Below, one piece after another: positions 1 to 5,159 of a stretch of DNA of 5,159 nt. The stretch is from assembly GCA_031255985.1 (NCBI GenBank), contig JAIRRL010000051.1, positions 1-5,159 of the forward strand. Direction: 5' to 3'. Both the position numbers and the translations under genes were made by a program. Under the pieces are notes generated by a model. It had not been told where the DNA came from. It did not search any database and saw nothing but the letters and a program-made list of their open reading frames with translations. This DNA is from Gracilibacteraceae bacterium. Lineage in GTDB: Bacteria; Bacillota; Desulfitobacteriia; Desulfitobacteriales; Syntrophobotulaceae. Each line of letters opens with the position of its first letter. The stretch's first letter is position 1.

Positions 1-1017
1 TAAGAGCCGGATGAGAGGGAAGCGCAGAATCATAAAAAAAACAGAGATCGGGATGGTGATGAACGCGATGGTGCGGATCGAATCTGACAGCGTTCTCACA
101 AATTCCTCTCTTTGTTTGAGCGCCGCTTGCTCTGACAAAGTGGGCAGAACCGCGACGGCCAAAGCCAGGGCGAAAATGCCGACCGGCAGTTGAAACAGCC
201 GGTAAGAGTACCAGATAGCCGAGACCGCGCCCTCTTGCAGGTTTGAGGCCAGGTTCGTGTTGACGACCACCTGCAGCTGGTTCAGGGCGTACATAACAAT
301 CATCGGCAGCGAGAGAGCCAAAATCCGGCGCACCCCCGGATGATTCCAGGCGATGACCGGATGGTAGGTCAGACCGACCCGGCGCAGAAAAGGAGCCTGG
401 ACGAGGAAGTTGAACAGCGCGCCGAGGACAACCCCGAAAGCGAAGCCGGAGATGCTTTCCGGTCTGCCGACATCCGCGCCGAGTCCGCCGCAGACGATTA
501 TACAGGCGTTATACAGTACCGCGCCAATGGCCGAAGGCCAGAATATCTTATAGGAATTCAAAATGCCCATCGCGATGCCGCTGAAAGCAAGCAAAACCGG
601 CTGCATAAGCAAAATCCGGCAAAGTTTGATGGTCAAAGCCCGTGTGTCCGGGGCAAAACCGGGCGCTTGCCAGGTTACGAACGCAGGCACGGCGAAAATC
701 GCGGCGATGACAAACAGGCATAAGAGAAGAAAACACATATTGATGATGGAGCTGACGACTATCCAGCCCTCGTTTTCCCGTTTTTCGGCGATAAAAGAGG
801 ATAATACGGGAATAAAAGCCGCGCTGAGGATACCGCCTACCAGCAGCCAATAAACCAGGTCGGGTAAAATAAAGGCCGTGTTATAGGCGTCGGTGGCGGC
901 TGTTTTGCCAAAAAGCCCCGCCATGAGCGATTCGCGCACAAAGCCCAGCAGACGGGATACGAGGTTGGCTCCCATCAAAAAGCCGGCGGCTTGCATGATT
1001 TTCCGCCCGTCAGACAT
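1..1017 (-). CDS. murJ: Lipid II flippase MurJ (MviN family), N-terminal 339 residues, cut by window edge
   Basis: MurJ is the inner-membrane flippase of the MOP superfamily that moves lipid II to the outer face for peptidoglycan synthesis. I translated the minus strand from the ATG at 1017; the frame stays open to base 1, giving 339 of the roughly 510-530 residues usual for the family. The protein is a chain of hydrophobic helices. The N-terminal signature SRLLGFVRES (residues 21-30) matches the family SRxLGFxRD motif and carries R22 and R28, equivalents of the essential TM1 arginines. The second helix has LVGGILSAAFIPV. YSYRLFQLPVGIFALAVA places R273 at the position of E. coli R270, and ALPTLSEQA follows. 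The residue after R28 is Glu rather than the usual Asp. An AAGGAG ribosome site at 1024-1029 lies 6 bases before ATG. It is the last visible gene of the operon, 32 bp after the PHP gene. Family call is secure; the C-terminal third lies outside the window. Confidence 0.95.
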   Translation of the reverse strand, partial: MSDGRKIMQAAGFLMGANLVSRLLGFVRESLMAGLFGKTAATDAYNTAFILPDLVYWLLVGGILSAAFIPVLSSFIAEKRENEGWIVVSSIINMCFLLLCLFVIAAIFAVPAFVTWQAPGFAPDTRALTIKLCRILLMQPVLLAFSGIAMGILNSYKIFWPSAIGAVLYNACIIVCGGLGADVGRPESISGFAFGVVLGALFNFLVQAPFLRRVGLTYHPVIAWNHPGVRRILALSLPMIVMYALNQLQVVVNTNLASNLQEGAVSAIWYSYRLFQLPVGIFALALAVAVLPTLSEQAALKQREEFVRTLSDSIRTIAFITIPISVFFMILRFPLIRLL

Positions 1018-1023
1018 TATACG

Positions 1024-1030
1024 CTCCTTC
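1024..1030 (-). promoter_or_regulatory. Ribosome binding site of murJ
   Basis: The minus strand reads GAAGGAG followed by CGTATA and ATG. It is a strong Shine-Dalgarno with 6-base spacing and fixes the murJ start at 1017. Confidence 0.9.
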
Positions 1031-1049
1031 CGCCGTCGCCCGCGCTGCG

Positions 1050-1895
1050 TTAATTGCCGCTCAATTCCCGCCGCAGCGTTGCCGCCTCCGCCAGAGTCAG
1101 CCCGCAGCAACCAGGCTCGATATCCGGCCGGGTCTTGGGGCCGTGAAAATCAGAGCCTCCAGCGCGGAGCAGACCGAGTTGATCAGCCCAGCGCAGATAT
1201 TTGGCCGTCTGGTCGTTGTTATGGTGAGGATGACGCGCTTCCAGGCCCCGAAGTCCGCAAGGCTTCCACTGGGCGATCTCCGCCGCCGTCAGGGCCGCGT
1301 CCCCCGGATGGGCGATAACAGGCAGACCGCCCGCTTCCCGGATCCAAGCGACGGCCTCCTCCGGCGTCAGCGGGTAACGGGGGACAAAAGCCGGCGCGTC
1401 CCGGTTGAGCCAGCGCCGGAAAGCGTCGTCTATATCAGCGGCGTGGCCTCCGCGGCAAAGCGCGCGGGCCACATGCGGGCGGCCGGGCGTGGCTCCGGTC
1501 ACTTCCTGCCGGACATCCTCCAGGCGGATATTTATCCCCAGGGAGTTCAATTTGGCGACGATTTTGCCCAGGCGCTCAAAACGTTTCGCCCGCGTGTCCG
1601 CCAGCCGTTTTTCCAGCAGGGGATCGAAGAGTTCGGGCAAATAGCCCAACACATGAATTTCCCGCCCCCGCCAGGAGGTATTTATTTCCACTCCCGGCCA
1701 AAACTCAATGCCGGCGGCTGCCGCCGCGGCCGCCGCCGCCGGCAGCCCGCTCAGAGTATCGTGATCCGTCACGGCCAAAACGCGCACACCGCGACCGGCG
1801 GCGCGGCGCGTCAGTTCCGCCGGAGTCAGTTCGCCGTCGGAAGCGGTGGTATGGGTATGCAAATCCGCTTCATAAGAAGCGCCGCACTGTTTCAA
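1050..1895 (-). CDS. PHP-domain metal-dependent phosphoesterase, RNase AM (YciV/TrpH)-like
   Basis: The 281-residue protein belongs to the PHP superfamily. Its closest characterised relatives are E. coli RNase AM (YciV), which trims rRNA 5' ends, and enzymes that dephosphorylate 3',5'-nucleoside bisphosphates. Motifs seen: DLHTHTTASDG (H13, H15, D20), TDHDT (D44, H45, D46), E70 in PGVEIN, H81 in EIHVLGY, GRPHVARAL (H141), VIAHPG (H196) and GSDFHG (D249, H251). These match the trinuclear-metal ligand set of the family, and length is close to the E. coli enzyme. The start is TTG at 1893-1895, because no ATG lies in frame between there and the HTH motif. An AAAGG element at 1905-1909 lies 9 bases upstream, and about ten residues before DLHTHT is normal for the family. 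The start lies 26 bp inside the end of ymdB, which suggests coupled translation. Residues 53-61 are nine alanines, probably a harmless helix extension. Fold is near certain; substrate is inferred by homology. Confidence 0.92.
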   Translation of the reverse strand: MKQCGASYEADLHTHTTASDGELTPAELTRRAAGRGVRVLAVTDHDTLSGLPAAAAAAAAAGIEFWPGVEINTSWRGREIHVLGYLPELFDPLLEKRLADTRAKRFERLGKIVAKLNSLGINIRLEDVRQEVTGATPGRPHVARALCRGGHAADIDDAFRRWLNRDAPAFVPRYPLTPEEAVAWIREAGGLPVIAHPGDAALTAAEIAQWKPCGLRGLEARHPHHNNDQTAKYLRWADQLGLLRAGGSDFHGPKTRPDIEPGCCGLTLAEAATLRRELSGN

Positions 1896-2649
1896 TCTCT
1901 GTCGCCTTTCCCGTTTGCTCGTCCAGCGTCAGCAAAACAGCGTTTAACTGCTGCCGTTCTCCGTCAGCCACCTCATAGCGGGCAGGCATCTGGGTAAGAA
2001 AACTGTTGACGATAATATCTTTTTTCACTCCGAGGACGGAATCCAGCGGCCCCGTCATGCCGACGTCCGTGATATAGGCGGCGCCTTTGGGCAAAATCCG
2101 CGCGTCCGCCGTCTGTACATGGGTATGCGTCCCCAGAACAGCGCTGACCTTGCCGTCCATAAACCAGCCCATCGCTTGTTTTTCCGAGGTCGCTTCCGCG
2201 TGAAAATCAATTATGACGAACGGCGTTTCCCGCCGCAGTTTTGCCGCCGCCGCGCCCGCCAGGGCAAAAGGATTATCCAGCGGCGTCATAAAAACGCGCC
2301 CGGACAGGTTCAAAACGCCGACTTTGCGCCCGCCGCGCGTCACAAAGCCTTGCCCCCGTCCCGGCGCCCCGGCCGGATAGTTCGCCGGCCGGATCAAACA
2401 TGGATCATCGTCGATAAAATCATATATGCGCCGGTTGTCCCAGACGTGATTACCCATAGTGATAAAATGAACGCCCGCGTCGTAAAGCTCGGTCGCGCTT
2501 TCTCTCGTCAGGCCGCGGCCGCCGGCGGCGTTTTCGGCGTTGGCGATAACGATCGGATCGTCATATTCCCGCCGCAGGACGGGCAAAAGTTCGCCCACCG
2601 TCCGCCGGCCCGGTCGTCCCACGATATCGCCGATAAAGAGGATTCTCAT
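1870..2649 (-). CDS. ymdB: YmdB-family metallophosphoesterase (TIGR00282-like)
   Basis: The 259-residue protein is a full-length YmdB homologue; the B. subtilis protein is about 264 residues. That enzyme is a dimetal phosphodiesterase acting on cyclic nucleotides (2',3'-cAMP/cGMP and 3',5'-cAMP reported) and is required for the motility/biofilm switch. Expected metal and catalytic residues are all present: D8 in GDIVGRPG, E39 and N40 in NAENAAGG, N67 and H68 in GNHVWD, H150 in DFHAEATSEK, H175 and H177 in GTHTHVQT. ITDVGMTGP near residue 200 is another family hallmark. It has no signal peptide or membrane segment, so it is cytosolic. The ATG at 2647-2649 overlaps the rny TGA as ATGA, and no Shine-Dalgarno is visible before it (TTTCGCGAA), pointing to translational coupling with rny. 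Its own TGA overlaps the next gene. Family assignment is very secure; physiological substrate in this organism is inferred. Confidence 0.97.
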   Translation of the reverse strand: MRILFIGDIVGRPGRRTVGELLPVLRREYDDPIVIANAENAAGGRGLTRESATELYDAGVHFITMGNHVWDNRRIYDFIDDDPCLIRPANYPAGAPGRGQGFVTRGGRKVGVLNLSGRVFMTPLDNPFALAGAAAAKLRRETPFVIIDFHAEATSEKQAMGWFMDGKVSAVLGTHTHVQTADARILPKGAAYITDVGMTGPLDSVLGVKKDIIVNSFLTQMPARYEVADGERQQLNAVLLTLDEQTGKATEIETVRRFL

Positions 2650-4187
2650 TTCGCGAAATCAACAGCGCGCGTTTCCCGGATCACGACGACTTTTATCTGG
2701 CCGGGGTATTCCAATTCCGCCTCGATTTTTTTCGCTATGTCATAAGCGATTTTCGGGGCCAGGACATCGTTAATTTTCTCTGTATTGACGATCACGCGGA
2801 TTTCCCGGCCGGCCTGGATGGCGTAGGATTTTTCCACCCCGTCGAACTGATCCGCGATTTCCTCTAATTTTTGCAGACGCTTGATATAAGATTCCAGGGT
2901 TTCGCGCCTTGCGCCCGGCCGGGCCGCGGATATAGCGTCCGCGGCGGAAACTATCACCGCGGTCAGCGTCTTGGGTTCGACGTCGCCGTGATGGCTTTCC
3001 ACGGCGTAGATCGTCTCCGCCGGTTCCTTGTATTTGCGGCAGATTTCCACGCCCAATTCTATATGCGTGCCTTCCGTGTCGTGATCCACGGACTTGCCTA
3101 TATCATGCAAAAGACCGGCCCGCTTGGCCGCCTGTACGTCCAGGCCCAGTTCCGCCGCCATGAAGCCCGATAATTGCGCCACTTCGATCGAATGGCGCAG
3201 GACGTTCTGGCCGTAACTGGTGCGGAAACGCAGCCGGCCGAGCAGTCTGACTATTTCCGGGTGCAGTCCGTGTACACCCGCCTCGAACATCGCCCGTTCC
3301 CCTTCTTCCCTGATGTTCTGATCCACTTCCTTTTTGGCCTTGGTCACCATTTCCTCAATCCGGGCCGGATGAATACGTCCGTCGATTATGAGTTTTTCCA
3401 GAGCCACACGGGCAATTTCCCGGCGAATCGGGTCAAAACCGGAGAGAATCACCGCTTCCGGCGTATCGTCTATGATCAGGTCGATGCCGGTCGCTGTCTC
3501 CAAAGCGCGGATATTACGGCCTTCGCGCCCGATGATCCGGCCTTTCATTTCGTCGTTGGGCAAGGTGACGACTGAAACCGTCGTTTCCGCCACATAATCA
3601 GCGGCGCAGCGGTGAATCGCCTGAGAGATGATGTTTTTCGCCCGTTTTTCGCCTTCTTCCTTGGTGCGCGCCTCAAAATCCTTTATCCGCTTCGCCGATT
3701 CCCGCTCCAGTTCATCTTCGAGATTGCGCAAAAGTATCTGTTTGGCTTCCTCCGGCGTCAAACCGGACAGGCGTATGAGTTCCGCTTTTTGGCGCTCCAG
3801 CAGGGTGTTGATTTCATCATGCTTTTTTTCCAGTTCGCCTTCGCGCCGATGGATGTTTTCCTCTTTGCGCTCCAGCGTTTCTGATTTTTTGTCCAGAGTT
3901 TCGTCCCGCTGCAACAGCCGCCGTTCCTGCCGCTGCAGCTCGCTGCGCCGTTCCTTCGTCTCTTTGTCCATTTCGTTGCGAAGCCGCATGACTTCTTCTT
4001 TCGCCAGGACGACCGCTTCCCGTTTCTGAGCTTCCGCCGCGTTCTCCGCGTTTTTAATCAGTCGTTCCGCTTCTTTTTCCGCCGTGCCGATAACCTTTTC
4101 CGCCGTTTGCCTACGGATAACCCAGCCGATCAATCCGCCTATAACAGACGCGACGAAAATTACGATTGTAGTCAGTAAACCTCCCAC
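2646..4187 (-). CDS. rny: Ribonuclease Y (membrane-anchored endoribonuclease)
   Basis: RNase Y is the endonuclease that initiates mRNA decay in many Gram-positive bacteria. The 513 residues match the usual length of about 520. In order: one N-terminal transmembrane helix (about 4-24, ending WVIRR), a long charged coiled coil (about 27-190, rich in E, K, R and Q), a KH RNA-binding domain (about 205-270) with GRIIGREGRN and GxxG loop G220-R-E-G223, and an HD domain (about 325-420). HD ligands seen are H332 (RHSIEVA), H361-D362 (LLHDIGK), H375, H399-H400 (ESHHGD) and D417 (SAADAIS). A conserved C-terminal region follows, with the family-typical EYPGQIKVVVIRE. The start is GTG at 4185-4187, backed by AGGGGGAG at 4195-4202 with a 7-base spacer; this places the membrane helix right at the N-terminus as expected. 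It is the first gene of the operon and lies behind a long leader with its own promoter. Identification is certain. Confidence 0.99.
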   Translation of the reverse strand: MGGLLTTIVIFVASVIGGLIGWVIRRQTAEKVIGTAEKEAERLIKNAENAAEAQKREAVVLAKEEVMRLRNEMDKETKERRSELQRQERRLLQRDETLDKKSETLERKEENIHRREGELEKKHDEINTLLERQKAELIRLSGLTPEEAKQILLRNLEDELERESAKRIKDFEARTKEEGEKRAKNIISQAIHRCAADYVAETTVSVVTLPNDEMKGRIIGREGRNIRALETATGIDLIIDDTPEAVILSGFDPIRREIARVALEKLIIDGRIHPARIEEMVTKAKKEVDQNIREEGERAMFEAGVHGLHPEIVRLLGRLRFRTSYGQNVLRHSIEVAQLSGFMAAELGLDVQAAKRAGLLHDIGKSVDHDTEGTHIELGVEICRKYKEPAETIYAVESHHGDVEPKTLTAVIVSAADAISAARPGARRETLESYIKRLQKLEEIADQFDGVEKSYAIQAGREIRVIVNTEKINDVLAPKIAYDIAKKIEAELEYPGQIKVVVIRETRAVDFAK

Positions 4188-4194
4188 TCTCCGG

Positions 4195-4202
4195 CTCCCC
4201 CT
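4195..4202 (-). promoter_or_regulatory. Ribosome binding site of rny, deciding a GTG start
   Basis: The minus strand reads AGGGGGAG, then CCGGAGA (7 bases), then GTG. A second SD-like GGGAGG lies just inside the gene, but no usual start codon follows it in frame at a suitable distance, so the GTG at 4187 is preferred. Confidence 0.85.
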
Positions 4203-4215
4203 CTGTCAAAATTTA

Positions 4216-4250
4216 ACAACAAAAAACAGTACCCTGTTAGCACTGTTTTT
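4216..4250 (-). terminator. Terminator- or attenuator-like hairpin in the rny leader
   Basis: On the minus strand AAAAACAGTGCT (4250-4239) pairs with GGTACTGTTTTT (4233-4222) around the loop AACAG, giving a 12-bp stem with two or three wobbles, followed by TGTTGTT. The A-tract/T-tract makes it look bidirectional. GC content of the stem is low, so it may be leaky. It sits between the leader promoter and the rny start, so it either ends a small RNA or attenuates rny. The 5' arm can also pair with the 5' end of the transcript. Confidence 0.55.
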
Positions 4251-4450
4251 CACGCTGCAGGCGCGGCTCAGTTGTCTGGTTCAGCATAGATCTCAGTCTA
4301 ATAAATTATATGGACTAATACCTAAAGTCACGCTCCTAATCATTCCACCTCAGGGCAGACTTATACGAGGGCGCGGCAACGGCGCGGTTCTATTTTCAAT
4401 AAATCTATCAGTCGATCTATATGTTTTGCCCCAAAAAAACAGCTCTAAAC
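4221..4450 (-). ncRNA. Candidate structured leader RNA or small RNA upstream of rny
   Basis: A predicted transcript starting near 4450 reaches the hairpin at 4222 after about 230 nt and contains no convincing coding frame. By hand it folds into nested stems. A closing stem pairs 4444-4434 with 4251-4239. AUAGAUC at 4420-4414 pairs with GAUCUAU at 4292-4286. Ten base pairs, two of them G-U, join 4411-4402 to 4307-4298. Seven positions at 4392-4386 pair with 4322-4316 with one mismatch. Small side hairpins lie at 4385-4371 and 4265-4251, and the apex is a strong hairpin at 4362-4325. This rod with side hairpins resembles 6S RNA in outline and size, but I recognise no 6S or riboswitch consensus. 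It could be an rny riboswitch-type leader or an independent sRNA. The pairings are seen; function and family are unknown. Confidence 0.5.
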
Positions 4451-4457
4451 GAATAAT

Positions 4458-4486
4458 ATTGTAATTAAATTTTTCGGCTTTGTCAA
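4458..4486 (-). promoter_or_regulatory. Sigma-A-type promoter for the rny leader/operon
   Basis: The minus strand has a perfect -35 TTGACA (4486-4481), a 17-base spacer and -10 TACAAT (4463-4458), one mismatch from consensus. The predicted start is the G at about 4450. It gives a leader of about 260 nt before the rny GTG and is the only good promoter seen for the four-gene operon. Confidence 0.85.
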
Positions 4487-4490
4487 GGGG

Positions 4491-4572
4491 CGAACGAAAT
4501 ATTTCCAAAAAAGGATAAATTGCAAGTTTAATTACCCGCCATTTTATACCAATTATGCTTGTGTTGCCCTAA
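4491..4572. other. AT-rich intergenic DNA with a small palindrome
   Basis: No gene is visible; all frames carry frequent stops. The only structure is the palindrome TGCCC-TAA-GGGCA at 4565-4577. Its 5-bp stem and weak T-run make a doubtful terminator. It sits at the left boundary of the coding remnant that follows. Confidence 0.5.
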
Positions 4573-4896
4573 GGGCATTCTTCTCAGGGGAATAGGAAAT
4601 TTTTTACATTTGCCTATGCGGCCAACGTCTCGTTCGCTGTTTTATACGATGATGCAATAGCCCGCCTCGTGGAGGGTATCACCCGGCACGGAGTCCGCGA
4701 ACCCGGACCGGCAAGGCCGAGGGCTGAGGGCGTTATGAAATGTTCTGCGGCAATCGAAGAAAGAGCGGCGCTTTTCGCTCGCATGATCGCGGACATACGG
4801 GACAATGTTCTGCCTGTTCGCCCTGGAAGGCATTTCGGTCGTACAAAGAACCTGCTTGCAAGCAAGTACTCAAACACGCGCAAACGCTGCTATTGA
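4573..4896 (+). pseudogene. Start-less coding remnant, possibly the C-terminal end of an IS4-type transposase
   Basis: The frame is open from the stop at 4570-4572 to TGA at 4894-4896, about 107 codons. It reads like real protein from about 4606 onward (AYAANVSFAVLYDDAIARLVEG, then IEERAALFARMIADIRDN), ending in a basic tail, PVRPGRHFGRTKN, with KYSNTRKR near the terminus. The tail pattern RPxRxxxR...K...Y..xRKR recalls the C-termini of IS4-family transposases. That comparison is from memory and weak. No start codon with a ribosome site precedes the conserved-looking part (GTG 4669 and ATG 4735 are possible internal starts), and no DDE catalytic segment is present, so it would be a decayed 3' fragment. 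The opposite strand is also open (4614-4883), but its translation looks like a shadow. Alternative: a short hypothetical protein starting at ATG 4735. Confidence 0.35.
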
Positions 4897-4953
4897 TCTT
4901 CCCGGGCGCGCCTGGATCCATTTGTCATGCGATGAAAACGACTTATATTTCAA

Positions 4954-4976
4954 GGGTTAGACGGTTTTACTAGCCC
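4954..4976 (+). repeat. Hairpin downstream of the coding remnant
   Basis: GGGTTAG (4954-4960) pairs with CTAGCCC (4970-4976) with one G-U wobble around a 9-base loop, followed by GAGTTTCGC. It could be a weak terminator for the remnant or part of an element end. No matching inverted copy of the flanking CCCGAGTTTCGCA was found to the left of the remnant, so an IS terminal repeat is not supported. The rest of 4897-5076 shows no gene. Confidence 0.35.
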
Positions 4977-5047
4977 GAGTTTCGCAGATAGATCAGATCC
5001 ATATAAAACAACACTGTTGAAATAAGGAGTTGAACCCCATTAAGCGC

Positions 5048-5056
5048 ATTATACAA
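5048..5056. promoter_or_regulatory. Isolated third operator half-site
   Basis: ATTATACAA repeats the core of the right arm of the palindrome at 5096-5126, about 68 bp upstream and in the same orientation. It could be an auxiliary binding site for the same regulator. A 9-base match in AT-rich DNA could also be chance. Confidence 0.3.
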
Positions 5057-5076
5057 AAACAATTAGCGCCAATTCC

Positions 5077-5105
5077 TTGATTTATCTGGGGTTATATTGT
5101 ATAAT
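5077..5105 (+). promoter_or_regulatory. Sigma-A-type promoter of the gene starting at 5142
   Basis: -35 TTGATT (5077-5082), a 17-base spacer and a perfect -10 TATAAT (5100-5105) predict transcription from about 5112, roughly 30 nt before the ATG at 5142. Confidence 0.85.
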
Positions 5106-5126
5106 ATCAATAGTGTATTATACAAT
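5096..5126. promoter_or_regulatory. Perfect 11-bp inverted repeat, probable operator
   Basis: ATTGTATAATA (5096-5106) and TATTATACAAT (5116-5126) are exact reverse complements separated by TCAATAGTG. The palindrome covers the -10 box and predicted transcription start, the classic place for a dimeric repressor to block RNA polymerase. The binding protein is unknown; autoregulation by the gene at 5142 is possible but unproven. Confidence 0.75.
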
Positions 5127-5141
5127 AAGGCGAGGTGCGCT

Positions 5142-5159
5142 ATGGCAACACTTAACAAA
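5142..5159 (+). CDS. Start of an unidentified gene (first 6 codons, MATLNK)
   Basis: ATG at 5142-5144 follows GAGG at 5132-5135 with a 6-base spacer, behind a strong promoter and a palindromic operator, so a real start is likely. Only M-A-T-L-N-K is visible before the window ends. The product cannot be identified from six residues. Tight operator control would suit a regulator, resistance determinant or toxin-antitoxin gene, but that is guesswork. It is transcribed away from the rny operon, with the remnant region between them. Confidence 0.7.

Noticed and set aside
1143..1997. A long plus-strand open frame (284 codons) opposite the PHP gene and the end of ymdB.
   Set aside because: It lies antisense to genes with full catalytic motifs, its translation is rich in R, P and Q with no recognisable domain, and long antisense frames are expected in GC-rich genes. 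Other plus-strand frames across 340-4029 were discarded likewise.
4305..4310. A perfect minus-strand TATAAT within the leader as a second rny promoter.
   Set aside because: No -35 element at 16-18 bases (GCGTGA at 17), no extended -10, and the bases are used in the proposed 10-bp RNA stem.
4261..4387. Three copies of GCGCGG (4261, 4371, 4382) in the leader region.
   Set aside because: Short GC-rich hexamers; the paired copies at 4371-4385 are explained as hairpin arms and spacing is irregular, so a repeat array is not supported.
4423..4450. The minus strand begins GTTTAGAGCT and ends CAAAAC, resembling a type II-A CRISPR repeat (GTTTTAGAGC...CAAAAC).
   Set aside because: It is a single copy with no second repeat, no spacers, no anti-repeat and no cas gene. 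The likeness is explained by the short A/T-rich hairpin at the 5' end of the leader RNA.
4853..4864. A 12-bp perfect palindrome TGCTTGCAAGCA.
   Set aside because: It lies inside the coding remnant, is isolated from any promoter, and has no second copy.
4614..4883. A minus-strand open frame of 89 codons opposite the coding remnant.
   Set aside because: No ribosome site, low-complexity composition, and the plus-strand frame reads more like protein with a terminal basic tail.
4901..4919. Clustered SmaI (CCCGGG), AscI (GGCGCGCC) and BamHI (GGATCC) sites, suggesting a cloning linker.
   Set aside because: Overlapping CCCGGGCGCGCC can occur by chance in GC-rich DNA, no other vector sequence surrounds it, and the flanks look like ordinary genomic DNA. 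Worth only a contamination screen.

Overview
The window reads as bacterial chromosome from a Bacillota (Firmicutes) lineage. The evidence is a complete, typical RNase Y gene followed directly by ymdB, a pairing characteristic of that phylum, and a MurJ lipid II flippase of Bacillota style. Coding DNA is GC- and alanine-rich, while the intergenic DNA on the right is AT-rich. A Negativicutes or other GC-rich anaerobic clostridial relative would fit, but the genus cannot be fixed from this sequence.

Positions 1-4187 hold one tightly packed operon on the minus strand, read right to left: rny (RNase Y, GTG start), ymdB (metallophosphoesterase, 4-bp ATGA overlap with rny), a PHP-family nuclease/phosphatase related to RNase AM (TTG start inside the 3' end of ymdB), and murJ (32-bp gap, cut off by the left edge of the window). 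The first three proteins all fit nucleic-acid or nucleotide turnover: a membrane-anchored endonuclease that starts mRNA decay, a cyclic-nucleotide phosphodiesterase-type enzyme, and a 5'-end-trimming or nucleotide-bisphosphate phosphatase-type enzyme. The last gene belongs to cell-wall synthesis.

Positions 4188-5141 carry no intact protein gene. Next to rny there is a near-consensus sigma-A promoter on the minus strand (TTGACA-17-TACAAT, 4458-4486). It would produce a leader of about 260 nt, or a separate RNA of about 230 nt. That RNA can fold into a long nested rod and ends in a terminator-like hairpin about 35 nt before the rny start. The terminator's 5' arm can instead pair with the extreme 5' end of the RNA, so the two structures exclude each other. 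No known riboswitch or RNA family was recognised. This is the best candidate for something undescribed here.

Further right, 4573-4896 (+) is an open, start-less coding remnant whose basic C-terminus loosely resembles the end of IS4-type transposases. A hairpin follows it. At the right edge a plus-strand gene begins at 5142 (only MATLNK is visible). It lies behind an excellent promoter (TTGATT-17-TATAAT) whose -10 box is embedded in a perfect 11-bp inverted repeat with a 9-bp spacer, which is probably an operator.
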